Shown: positions 17,741 through 25,167 of the stretch, piece after piece | Layout of the letters: every line of letters starts with the position of its first letter | Position numbering within the stretch: position 1 is the first letter of the stretch | Origin: JACMLD01 sp039916305 | GTDB taxonomy: Bacteria > Bacteroidota > Bacteroidia > Chitinophagales > Chitinophagaceae | Length of the DNA: 64,000 nt | Assembly: GCA_039916305.1 (NCBI GenBank) | Contig: JBDSLR010000040.1 | Coordinates: 1-64,000, forward strand | Reading direction: 5' to 3' | Notes under the pieces: generated by a model | Told to the model about the DNA's origin: nothing | Databases searched by the model: none | Seen by the model: the letters and a program-made list of their open reading frames with translations, nothing else | Made by a program: the position numbers and the translations under genes

Positions 17741-17772
17741 AAAATAAAAAGCCGCTGCAAAATGCAGCGGCT
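17741..17772 (-). terminator. Intrinsic terminator after the sigma/beta-barrel operon
   Basis: On the minus strand, AGCCGCTGCA and TGCAGCGGCT form a 10-bp perfect stem with a three-base loop, followed by TTTTTATTTT. It lies about 20 bases after the stop codon of the beta-barrel gene at 17793 and isolates it from the lipoprotein gene. Confidence 0.88.
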
Positions 17773-17792
17773 TACAATTCATTTAATTATTA

Positions 17793-19172
17793 TCAGAATG
17801 ATTTAGAAACACCAAACTTTATACCATATTCAGTAAGAAACTCCCTAACACGGTATTGGTTGCTATAGCTTGATAAAAGCTGTGAACGAAACTGCGGCCC
17901 TACCTGCCATTTAAGTCCTGCTGCTTTGTACGATACAAATGCTTCAAAATTTGTATGTACATTAAAGCTGCGGGCAAGATCAGGACTTTGAATATAATTT
18001 TTGTAATCTGTTGATATAAGATAAGAAGTACTGTTCAGCAAAATTGTTGGCTGAATACCACCTGCCACACTAAACTGCAATTTTTTATTGCCCAGTAATT
18101 TTATTTCCATTCCTACAGGTACCGATAATTGCAGGTATTTATTTTGCAACTGCTCGGGCGCATAGCCGGAGAAGTTCCTGATATCTGTATAACCAGACAA
18201 CGTATCATGAGTTGCCGGAGTATTCAATGCAATGGAAGCTTTTTCAGTACGGTATTTATAAGCACCTATATAATACCTGGAGTAATTTAATTGGACCCCA
18301 GCAAAAAGACTAAGGTTGTCTGAAAGTTTGTATTGTACATTACTTCCGATCTCAAAGCCGGAAGCTGGTTTATGATTTACATACTGGTTAATATTTGTAG
18401 CATAACCAGTGGCAACCGGCACAGTATTATTCTCGCCCTGGCTTATAGCAGATAATCTTCTGTAGCTGATGGTAGGACTTGCGTAAAACTGCAGCGACCA
18501 GCGGTAAGGTTTTATTATAGTGACTGCTGCTGCATCAGGCAACTGGTTGTTGGGAGAAACAATTGCTTTCCTGATGCTATTATCTTTTTGTGTTGCACTT
18601 TCCGGTTGCACCAGTTTTTTACCAGAAACAGCAACTGATATTTGCTGATCTTTATTATCCTGTGTACCAGGGAGCAAGTTATTTTCGATTAGCAGTGCCG
18701 TTTCAGCAGATGTACCTGCTGGCTCATTGATCGATTTACTTTCTGTAATAGCAGGGGTTGTATTGCTGCCTCCGTCGATTGAAGATACAACAGCTTGATT
18801 GTCGGCAAAACTTGTATTATTTTTCTTATAAGTTACAGCAGTGCTTTTAATTTCAATGTAAGTAACTGGGGTATTACGGGCGATGGTGATTGATGTTTCA
18901 GGAGCTAATGATGTTACGGTAGAAAGGGTTTCTGTAGTTGTATCAAGCCGGCTTGCCATGTTGCCATAGTGTGATAGTAGTAATTGTTTGCCCCCAAGTA
19001 AACCTGCACTGATAAAGAATAAAGCAAAACCCAACACCCACCATTTTTTTCTGCCGTGTAAAGAACTGTAAACATTATTCCAAACCCTGTCAGATGGATA
19101 CATCTTGTATTGATCCGATTTCTGTTTCAGAAACACTTCAAAGTCATCATTATCGTAAAAATTGCGGTCCAT
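17793..19172 (-). CDS. Membrane-anchored outer membrane beta-barrel protein linked to an ECF sigma factor
   Basis: The 459-residue protein has a charged N-terminal part with no signal peptide (residues 1-43, including FLKQKSDQYKMYPSDRVW and LHGRKKWW), one hydrophobic helix at about 45-63, a Ser/Thr-rich linker of roughly 160 residues, and from about residue 223 a beta-strand-rich domain (SLQFYASPTISYRR, LSLFAGVQLNYSRYYIG, QLSVPVGMEIKLLG) ending in a C-terminal Phe, as outer-membrane barrels do. It is encoded 79 bases after the ECF sigma gene and before a shared terminator. I infer that residues 1-43 could contact the sigma factor as an anti-sigma segment. The barrel resembles PorT-type small barrels, but I cannot place it in a family firmly. 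Confidence 0.75.
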   Translation of the reverse strand: MDRNFYDNDDFEVFLKQKSDQYKMYPSDRVWNNVYSSLHGRKKWWVLGFALFFISAGLLGGKQLLLSHYGNMASRLDTTTETLSTVTSLAPETSITIARNTPVTYIEIKSTAVTYKKNNTSFADNQAVVSSIDGGSNTTPAITESKSINEPAGTSAETALLIENNLLPGTQDNKDQQISVAVSGKKLVQPESATQKDNSIRKAIVSPNNQLPDAAAVTIIKPYRWSLQFYASPTISYRRLSAISQGENNTVPVATGYATNINQYVNHKPASGFEIGSNVQYKLSDNLSLFAGVQLNYSRYYIGAYKYRTEKASIALNTPATHDTLSGYTDIRNFSGYAPEQLQNKYLQLSVPVGMEIKLLGNKKLQFSVAGGIQPTILLNSTSYLISTDYKNYIQSPDLARSFNVHTNFEAFVSYKAAGLKWQVGPQFRSQLLSSYSNQYRVREFLTEYGIKFGVSKSF

Positions 19173-19251
19173 GTAAGCAAGAGAATTTTATGTACGGATG
19201 TTAGTTGTTGGTTCTTTATAAGCGTAACAGATTCTGTTTGTTTGTTTTTAT

Positions 19252-19833
19252 CTACCTGCCAAATGAGGATACCATATTCATTTTTTTTGCCGGCTGCTGC
19301 TGCAGTATTTTTTTCTTTATCAAAATATCTTCCAGCATTTGCTTTGCACGTGTGTATTGGGATCTGCTGGTACTTTCTTCTATATCCAGCATGTTGCCAA
19401 TTTCACGGTGCGAGTAACCTTCAATAGCATACAGGTTTAAAACAGTTCTGTATCCGATGGGTAATAGGCGGATGCATTCTACAACCTGTTTTGCCTGCAC
19501 AATTGATGGCACACTTTCTTCCCTCACCTGCATAGACGTTGCATGTATGATGTCTACGCTTTCGTTAAACTTCTTATTCTTCTTCAGGTTGTTGATACAT
19601 GTATGCACAATGATACGCCTTACCCAACCTTCAAACGCACCCTGGTTACGGAAGGTGTGTATTTGTGAAAATACTTTTATAAACCCTTCCTGCAGCATAT
19701 CTTCTGCATCTTCCCTGTTGTGGGCAAACCTGTAACATACCGCCAGCATTTTAGGACTGTACCTGTTATACAATTCTTTTTGTGCCACTGCATCATTTCG
19801 TAAACAACCTTTTAAAATGGATTCCTCTGTCAT
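19252..19833 (-). CDS. ECF-type RNA polymerase sigma factor (sigma-70 family)
   Basis: The 193-residue protein carries sigma region 2 (LYNRYSPKMLAVCYRFAHNR, then EDAEDMLQEGFIKVFSQIH) and region 4 (LPIGYRTVLNLYAIEGYSHR, EIGNMLDIEESTSRSQYTRA), with the short linker and length typical of ECF factors. ECF sigma factors direct RNA polymerase to small regulons, often for envelope functions. The downstream gene encodes a membrane-anchored barrel protein rather than a FecR-type anti-sigma. A hairpin-forming inverted repeat lies in the leader at 19848-19881. The ATG at 19833 fits the family N-terminus. Confidence 0.95.
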   Translation of the reverse strand: MTEESILKGCLRNDAVAQKELYNRYSPKMLAVCYRFAHNREDAEDMLQEGFIKVFSQIHTFRNQGAFEGWVRRIIVHTCINNLKKNKKFNESVDIIHATSMQVREESVPSIVQAKQVVECIRLLPIGYRTVLNLYAIEGYSHREIGNMLDIEESTSRSQYTRAKQMLEDILIKKKILQQQPAKKMNMVSSFGR

Positions 19834-20196
19834 TTTGGACGTTTGGTAACCCGTAATTTAAGACAATTTTTAATACGGGTTGCTGCTTTACTTATATAAA
19901 TAAACTGGCAGGAGATTGGAGAAAAAAAATAAAAAGCCTTTTTTTGTTAAATATTATTTAGAATATTGTTTGTTAGCTGAATATTATCTAAGAAATGCCA
20001 TTTTTTTTAGTCAAAATAAAGAATTGCGCCATTTTAAAAAGATTGAAAAATTACTCCACTTGTGTATTTATTGATTTGACCCAAATGGCCGGTGCCTGAT
20101 TTTAAAACTGGCAGACTTTAAAAGTGAAGCAGGGGTCAATGGAACAAGTGTCAGATAATTTTACCACACGGAAAGTTTGTAGCGCAGCAGGCACCG
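19834..20196. other. Leader and intergenic region upstream of the sigma factor gene
   Basis: A 363-base A/T-rich gap. It contains the inverted repeat AACCCGTA (19848-19855) / TACGGGTT (19874-19881), separated by 18 bases, 15 bases before the sigma start codon. I see no clear consensus promoter or terminator and no credible coding frame. Confidence 0.5.
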
Positions 20197-20694
20197 CTAC
20201 TTCTTTTTTACCAGGCTGTCCACAGGATATTTTTGTTGCAGCACCTTTTGAATGCTTTCGGCCCATTGGGTTAATAACTGTTTTTGATCTGCACGGAGCA
20301 CAGCTTCTTTATGAATCCATGTATAACTATCCAGGGGCATTTCGTTTTCCTTTACCTGTTTTATAATTTCTTCCATTTTACGGTACTGCCGGCGCGGACT
20401 GTACGTAGCAAATTCATCAAAGTTCAATTCTTTTTTACCTTCCTTAATATGATCATTCAGCCACCAGTCAACCGGCTGCAGCTTGGCATACCAGGGGTAC
20501 ACGGTATTGTTTGAATGGCAATCATTACAGCTGGCAGCAAGTATTTCTTTTACGTTGCCCGGTACAGGATAAACAGCAGTTATAGATTGTGTAGCCGCTA
20601 CAGCCGCCATGTTTTTTTGTGGATGAAAAAATTGTACAATGACCAGGGCGACTAAGAGAATGACCAGTATTTTTTTTATCATTTTCAAGAGCAT
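20197..20694 (-). CDS. Haem-binding domain protein (haem_bd family), membrane-anchored
   Basis: The 165-residue protein has one N-terminal hydrophobic anchor (about residues 7-22) and then the haem_bd pattern: a c-type haem site CNDCH (C56, C59, H60) followed by SNNTVYPWYAKLQPVDWWLN, DHIKEGKKELNFDEF and a tail containing MPLDSYTWIHKEA. These residues are strongly typical of this Bacteroidota/Proteobacteria family, which acts outside the cytoplasm and is presumed to bind haem covalently. It lies 38 bases after gpmI on the same strand, suggesting co-transcription. The ATG at 20682 (MIKKIL) is an alternative start. Confidence 0.88.
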   Translation of the reverse strand: MLLKMIKKILVILLVALVIVQFFHPQKNMAAVAATQSITAVYPVPGNVKEILAASCNDCHSNNTVYPWYAKLQPVDWWLNDHIKEGKKELNFDEFATYSPRRQYRKMEEIIKQVKENEMPLDSYTWIHKEAVLRADQKQLLTQWAESIQKVLQQKYPVDSLVKKK

Positions 20695-20732
20695 TACTTA
20701 CAATGTTGGCTAGCATGCGTAATGTAGACAAT

Positions 20733-22259
20733 CTAATTAATCAGGATATTGCCCGTCATTTCTTTTGGTATCGGTAGCTGCATCATGGTTAATATGGTGG
20801 GGGCCAAATCTCCCAATTTGCCGGGCTTAATTGTTCCATGCCAGCTGGCATCTATAATGAAAAAGGGTACCAGGTTTAATGAGTGCGCGGTATTGGGCGA
20901 TCCATCGTCATTAACCATATAATCTGCATTGCCATGGTCGGCTGTAAGGAAAACCGTATAGCCGTTTTGTAAAGCAGCGGTAACCACTTTTTCTACGCAG
21001 GCATCTACTGTTTCGGCCGCCTTAATCACGGCACTGAATATGCCGGTATGGCCCACCATATCGGTATTGGCAAAATTGAGACAAATAAAGGAAGGCACTT
21101 TGCTTTCAATTTCCGGAACAATTGCCGCCGTTAATTCGTACGCGCTCATTTCTGGTTTTAGATCATACGTTGCTACTTTTGGAGAAGGCGCCATTATTCT
21201 TTTCTCTCCTTCAAAAGGCTTTTCACGGCCCCCGCTGAAAAAGAACGTCACATGCGGGTACTTTTCTGTTTCGGCTATACGTATCTGTTGCAAACCGTTT
21301 TGCGCTACAACATCGCCGATTGTATTCGTAAGATCATCGTTTTCAAAAACCACGTGTACGTGTTTAAACGAATGATCATACTGCGTCATGGTGGTATAGT
21401 CCAGGCTCAGTTTGTGCATGCCATTGTCGGGAAAATCCTGTTGGGTAAGTACTTCTGTAATTTCTCGGCAGCGGTCTGTGCGAAAATTGAAACAAATGGC
21501 CACATCACCGTCTTTTATAAGAGCAACGGGAGTTCCGTCCGGATGGGTAATTACGGTAGGTTTTATAAATTCATCTGTAATATTATTGATATATGAATCC
21601 GCAACGGCCTGGATGGCATTGGTTGCTTTTTCTCCTGCGCCATTAACAAGGGCATCATATGCGAGCTTCACCCGCTCCCAGCGTTTATCCCTGTCCATAG
21701 CGAAATAGCGGCCGCTTACGCTGGCAATTTTACCCACCGAGCCTTCTAAATGCTGCTGCAAAGATGTGATAAAGGAAAGACCACTTTTGGGATCCGTATC
21801 CCTGCCGTCTGTAAATGCATGAATAAATACATCTTCAAGGCCCTCACTCCTGCAAACATCCACCAATGCCTTTACATGATTGATATGCGAATGAACGCCG
21901 CCATCACTTACCAAACCCAACAAATGAAGGGGTTTATGATTGGCTTTTGCAAAACGGATACTTTGCAGCAAAACTTCATTTCTTGCAAAAGAGCCGTCCC
22001 GTACCGCCACATTGATACGCTGGAGCTCCTGGTATACCACCCTGCCGGCTCCAAGGTTAAGATGGCCCACTTCACTGTTGCCCATTTGCCCGTCTGGCAA
22101 GCCTACTGCTTCCCCACAGGTAACCAGGGTACTGTTTGGATATTTTGAATATAAACTGCTTACAAAAGGAATATTTGCGTGTTGGATAGCGTCAGCGGAT
22201 TTCTTCTGGCCCAAGCCCCATCCGTCCATAATAACCAGTATAATTTTTTTCTTTTCCAT
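20733..22259 (-). CDS. gpmI: 2,3-bisphosphoglycerate-independent phosphoglycerate mutase
   Basis: GpmI interconverts 3- and 2-phosphoglycerate in glycolysis and gluconeogenesis, using two Mn ions and a phosphoserine. The 508-residue protein has the opening IILVIMDGWGLG, the catalytic serine in DGQMGNSEVGHLNLGAGR (about S62), the substrate-domain blocks HIHAFTDGRDTDPKSG and ASVSGRYFAMDRDKRW, and the late metal-binding blocks NFANTDMVGHTG and FLTADHGNADYM. Length is normal. The haem-binding protein gene follows 38 bases downstream. Confidence 0.97.
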   Translation of the reverse strand: MEKKKIILVIMDGWGLGQKKSADAIQHANIPFVSSLYSKYPNSTLVTCGEAVGLPDGQMGNSEVGHLNLGAGRVVYQELQRINVAVRDGSFARNEVLLQSIRFAKANHKPLHLLGLVSDGGVHSHINHVKALVDVCRSEGLEDVFIHAFTDGRDTDPKSGLSFITSLQQHLEGSVGKIASVSGRYFAMDRDKRWERVKLAYDALVNGAGEKATNAIQAVADSYINNITDEFIKPTVITHPDGTPVALIKDGDVAICFNFRTDRCREITEVLTQQDFPDNGMHKLSLDYTTMTQYDHSFKHVHVVFENDDLTNTIGDVVAQNGLQQIRIAETEKYPHVTFFFSGGREKPFEGEKRIMAPSPKVATYDLKPEMSAYELTAAIVPEIESKVPSFICLNFANTDMVGHTGIFSAVIKAAETVDACVEKVVTAALQNGYTVFLTADHGNADYMVNDDGSPNTAHSLNLVPFFIIDASWHGTIKPGKLGDLAPTILTMMQLPIPKEMTGNILIN

Positions 22260-22360
22260 GCTTTAAAACTACAGATTTTCAAGCTAAACATATGTCTGCA
22301 GTTTAAAATCCACGGCCAAATAGTGTTTTTTTTACACATATAGTAAGTTGGCATATTTTT

Positions 22361-22433
22361 AGTGCTATACCAGCACTGAAATCCAACGCTCAAAGACTAT
22401 ATCATTATGAAGAACTTAAGGAAAGATTTATGA
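22361..22433 (+). promoter_or_regulatory. Possible leader hairpin and eight-codon mini-ORF before the DUF4783 gene
   Basis: AGTGCT (22361-22366) and AGCACT (22372-22377) form a small perfect hairpin. ATG at 22407 then opens an eight-codon frame (MKNLRKDL) whose TGA at 22431-22433 overlaps the start codon of the next gene (ATGA). This could couple translation, but it may be chance. Confidence 0.3.
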
Positions 22434-22840
22434 AAAACTACCTGTGGCTTGTCGTGTTATCCTGTTCATTTTTACTTACTTCATTTACACCGCCCCGTGT
22501 TTCTTACGGTACAGGAATGGAAATAGAAGATATAGTAGGTGCACTGAAAGCCGGAAATGCCACCCAGCTATCCCGTTATTTTGATATCCGTGTAGATATT
22601 ACACTTCCTGATAAAAGTGATAATTACAGCCGTACCCAGGCAGAGATGGTTATCCGGGATTTTTTCAGTTACAACAATGTACGAAGTTTTGAAATTAAGT
22701 ATAAGGGCGAAAACAACGGTTCGAAATATTGCATTGGCACCTTGAAAACAAAAAATGGCGATTACCGTACCAAACTGTTTATGAAGCAAAAAGATACTAA
22801 GCAGGTATTACAGGAAATTGCCTTTCAAACTGCCGAGTAA
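22430..22840 (+). CDS. DUF4783 domain exported protein
   Basis: The 136-residue protein has a signal peptide (MKNYLWLVVLSCSFLLTSF, cleavage near residue 20-25) and a compact domain resembling NTF2-like DUF4783 proteins of Bacteroidota: MEIEDIVGALKAGNATQLSR, YFDIRVDITLPDKSDNYSRT, QAEMVIRDFF and the strand-rich end KYCIGTLKTKNGDYRTKLFM. No reaction is known. It is probably periplasmic. The gene stands alone, with a terminator at 22865-22894. Confidence 0.87.
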   Translation: MKNYLWLVVLSCSFLLTSFTPPRVSYGTGMEIEDIVGALKAGNATQLSRYFDIRVDITLPDKSDNYSRTQAEMVIRDFFSYNNVRSFEIKYKGENNGSKYCIGTLKTKNGDYRTKLFMKQKDTKQVLQEIAFQTAE

Positions 22841-22864
22841 AAATATTACCCCTGAAAGACCTAA

Positions 22865-22894
22865 GGCTTGCGATACAATTGCAAGTCTTTTTTT
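22865..22894 (+). terminator. Intrinsic terminator after the DUF4783 gene
   Basis: GGCTTGC pairs with GCAAGTC (one G-T wobble) around a nine-base loop and is followed by a run of seven T. It is 24 bases after the stop codon. Confidence 0.8.
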
Positions 22895-22980
22895 GTGCCC
22901 GCCCAGCACTAAGGGATTGGGTTATGATGCTTAGAAAATATCTCATTTCCTGAATACTATATGCAAATACTGAATACTTC

Positions 22981-22988
22981 TATCTTTG
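22981..22988 (+). promoter_or_regulatory. Possible -7 box (TATCTTTG) directly before nadC
   Basis: TATCTTTG matches TAnnTTTG and ends four bases before the nadC ATG, which would give a leaderless or nearly leaderless mRNA. No clear -33 TTTG is visible. Confidence 0.4.
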
Positions 22989-22992
22989 TTGA

Positions 22993-23847
22993 ATGGGCAC
23001 ATTTGATGAACAGCTGGCGGTATTAATAGAAGCCGCTTTTAAGGAAGATGTGGGCGACGGCGATCATTCCACGCTTTGCTGTATACCGGCAAATGCAAAA
23101 GGCAAAGCAGTATTGAAAATCAAGCAGGATGGCATCCTGGCAGGTATGACAGTAGCAGCTAAAATATTTCAGTATGCAGCACCCTCCGCGCAGTTTACCC
23201 CATATAAGAAAGATGGTGATGCCATGAAGTTTGGCGAGATTGCTTTTGAAGCGGTGACTTCTGTACATACAATTTTGCAATGCGAGCGCCTGGTTTTAAA
23301 CTGTATGCAACGCATGAGTGGCATTGCTGCACTAACCAGGCAATACACCGATAAATTACAGGGCTATAAAACAAGGATACTGGACACCCGCAAAACCACA
23401 CCGAATTTCCGGCTGTTGGAAAAAGACGCAGTGCGCATAGGCGGAGGCGTAAACCATCGCATGGGACTATACGACATGATTATGCTCAAGGACAATCATA
23501 TTGATTACTGCGGAGGACTGGAGCAGGCCATTGAGCGGGCATACCAATACGTACAAACCGTAAAACCGGGTTTAAAAATTGAGGTGGAAACAAGAAGTAT
23601 TGAAGATGTGAAAAACGTATTGGTCCTGGGTAAGGTAGACCGGATTATGCTGGATAATTTTACCCCGGAGCAGGTGGCTGAAGCAATGGCACTTATCGGT
23701 GACAGGTTTGAAACCGAGGCCAGCGGCGGCATCAACCTTGATAATATTGAAGCCTACGCCAAAACTGGCGTTGACTATATAAGCGCCGGCGCCCTGATAC
23801 ACCAGGCAAAGAGCGTAGATTTGAGTTTAAAAGCAGTAATTGATTGA
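22993..23847 (+). CDS. nadC: Nicotinate-nucleotide pyrophosphorylase (carboxylating), quinolinate phosphoribosyltransferase
   Basis: NadC converts quinolinate and PRPP to nicotinate mononucleotide in NAD synthesis. The 284-residue protein shows the family blocks KEDVGDGDHSTLCCIP, MSGIAALTRQYTDKL, ILDTRKTTPNFRLLEKDAVR, GGGVNHRMGLYDMIMLKDNH, KIEVETRSIEDV, IMLDNFTPEQ and ASGGINLDNIEAYAKTGVDY. These include the substrate-binding Arg/His/Lys residues, and length is normal. The other NAD synthesis genes (nadA, nadB) are not in the window. The SUI1-like gene follows 106 bases later. Confidence 0.97.
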   Translation: MGTFDEQLAVLIEAAFKEDVGDGDHSTLCCIPANAKGKAVLKIKQDGILAGMTVAAKIFQYAAPSAQFTPYKKDGDAMKFGEIAFEAVTSVHTILQCERLVLNCMQRMSGIAALTRQYTDKLQGYKTRILDTRKTTPNFRLLEKDAVRIGGGVNHRMGLYDMIMLKDNHIDYCGGLEQAIERAYQYVQTVKPGLKIEVETRSIEDVKNVLVLGKVDRIMLDNFTPEQVAEAMALIGDRFETEASGGINLDNIEAYAKTGVDYISAGALIHQAKSVDLSLKAVID

Positions 23848-23953
23848 TTGCATATTTTAGTTATTACAGGCACTGTCTAAGAAGAAGAATAAGCCTTTTT
23901 CGTTTAAAGAAATCAGTCAATCGCACAATCACAACAGCAGCAATTGGTCACAC

Positions 23954-24298
23954 ATGTCAAAGAAGAATAAACCAGACAACAGGGGTTTTGTATTCAGTAC
24001 CGATCCTAATTTTTCTTTTGAAGAGAATAGCAACGAACCGGCAGCAACCCTGCTGCCCAAACAGCAAAAGCTGCGAATAAAATTAGATACAAAACACCGT
24101 GCAGGCAAGGCCGTTACCTTGCTAACCGGTTTTGCAGGTACAGAAGAAGACCTCAGCAGCCTGGGAAAGCAGCTTAAAAATTATTGTGGCAGCGGCGGGG
24201 CTGTAAAAGACGGAGAAATTATAGTGCAGGGAGATCACCGTGATAAAGTGCTGCAATGGCTGCTGAAAAACGATTACGCGTTATCTAAAAAAATCTAA
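23954..24298 (+). CDS. SUI1/eIF1-like translation factor (YciH family)
   Basis: The 114-residue protein has a variable N-terminus followed by the SUI1 fold: LRIKLDTKHRAGKAVTLLTG, FAGTEEDLSSLGKQLKNYCG, SGGAVKDGEIIVQGDHRDKV and LQWLLKNDYALSKKI. This is the bacterial YciH type, related to eukaryotic eIF1, which influences start-site fidelity in vitro; its cellular role in Bacteroidota is not established. A small two-helix membrane protein frame begins two bases after the stop codon. Confidence 0.92.
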   Translation: MSKKNKPDNRGFVFSTDPNFSFEENSNEPAATLLPKQQKLRIKLDTKHRAGKAVTLLTGFAGTEEDLSSLGKQLKNYCGSGGAVKDGEIIVQGDHRDKVLQWLLKNDYALSKKI

Positions 24299-24300
24299 GC

Positions 24301-24501
24301 TTGTTTGTACATAGCCTTGCGTTCCTCGCAGTTATCAGCATCATTGCTGCAGCAATAACATTTGTATTATATGGCAGGGCAAGACTGAAGGAAGAAAATA
24401 AGAAGGAGAAAATGTTTTTACGGATCCACTACGCCTGCCTGTTTATACTGTTGCTAACCGGAATGGTATATATGTTTTTTATGGTGGAAACAGGAACCTG
24501 A
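24301..24501 (+). CDS. Possible small two-helix membrane protein (TTG start)
   Basis: A 66-codon frame begins with TTG two bases after the SUI1-like stop codon. It encodes two clear hydrophobic helices (about residues 6-23 and 43-62) with a charged loop between them (YGRARLKEENKKEKMF). The membrane pattern and the tight spacing suggest a real, translationally coupled gene, but there is no ATG at the start and no family I recognise. An internal ATG at codon 38 would leave only the second helix. Confidence 0.45.
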   Translation: MFVHSLAFLAVISIIAAAITFVLYGRARLKEENKKEKMFLRIHYACLFILLLTGMVYMFFMVETGT

Positions 24502-24632
24502 TCAGGGAATGCATGATTACATAATGGATGATGCTGTAATTTGGACGCAATCAGAACTATTGAATTCTTCCGCCGCAGTAACGGGCTTTTTACCTGCAAC
24601 CGTAAAATTCCTGCTATTGTTAAATTACTCTG

Positions 24633-25079
24633 TTAGCCCGTGAAGCCCACCCTGCTGTGCCCGCCATCGCAATAGGGTTTGTTGTTTGAAGCACCGCAGC
24701 GGCAGAGCGCTACGGTACCTGTTTTAATTTCTTCTGTGCCGTCAGATTTTTTTATAATGATCGATCCATTCACCAGCAATGGTCCGTTGGGCAGGCATTC
24801 AATAATATTAGCAACGGGTTGAGGCACTGCATTCACGGTCTCCGCTAACAATGTTTCAACGGATTCATTTTTTATATAACTCAACGCGCCGCTGGGGCAT
24901 TTATCTATCTGCTCCATAATTTTTGCCGTATCAGCTGCGTCCGCTATTATCCATGGCCTTCTTGCCGGGTCAAAAACCTCCCGCAGGCCATGCCAGCATA
25001 TTTTAGAATGAATGCAGGTATCCGGCTTCCAGATAATGGTAATATCCTTATTGCTGTATTTGTGTGTTTTAACCGCCAT
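24633..25079 (-). CDS. Iron-sulfur protein with Fer4_19 and CDGSH domains
   Basis: The 148-residue protein joins two metal-binding modules. The first (residues 12-70) resembles the divergent ferredoxin-like Fer4_19 domain, with cysteines C22, C28 and C61 in PDTCIHSKICWH and DKCPSGALSY. The second (about 100-148) is a CDGSH iron-sulfur domain with CRCGASNNKPYCDGGH (C126, C128, C137, H141), which binds a 2Fe-2S cluster through three Cys and one His. Such proteins are thought to be electron carriers or redox sensors. It lies on the same strand as, and downstream of, the isocitrate dehydrogenase gene, separated by the inverted repeat at 25085-25165. Confidence 0.9.
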   Translation of the reverse strand: MAVKTHKYSNKDITIIWKPDTCIHSKICWHGLREVFDPARRPWIIADAADTAKIMEQIDKCPSGALSYIKNESVETLLAETVNAVPQPVANIIECLPNGPLLVNGSIIIKKSDGTEEIKTGTVALCRCGASNNKPYCDGGHSRVGFTG

Positions 25080-25084
25080 AATAC

Positions 25085-25165
25085 AAATTGCTGATTTTGA
25101 GATTTTCTGATTTTGAGATTGGAAGCATAAATCAATACATCTCCCAATACCTAAATCAGCAATTT
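25085..25165. repeat. Intergenic inverted repeat, copy B (GATTTTGAGAT family)
   Basis: A perfect 13-bp terminal inverted repeat, AAATTGCTGATTT (25085-25097) and AAATCAGCAATTT (25153-25165), encloses two direct repeats of TGATTTTGAGATT. It fills the gap between the isocitrate dehydrogenase and iron-sulfur protein genes. Confidence 0.7.
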
Positions 25166-25167
25166 AC

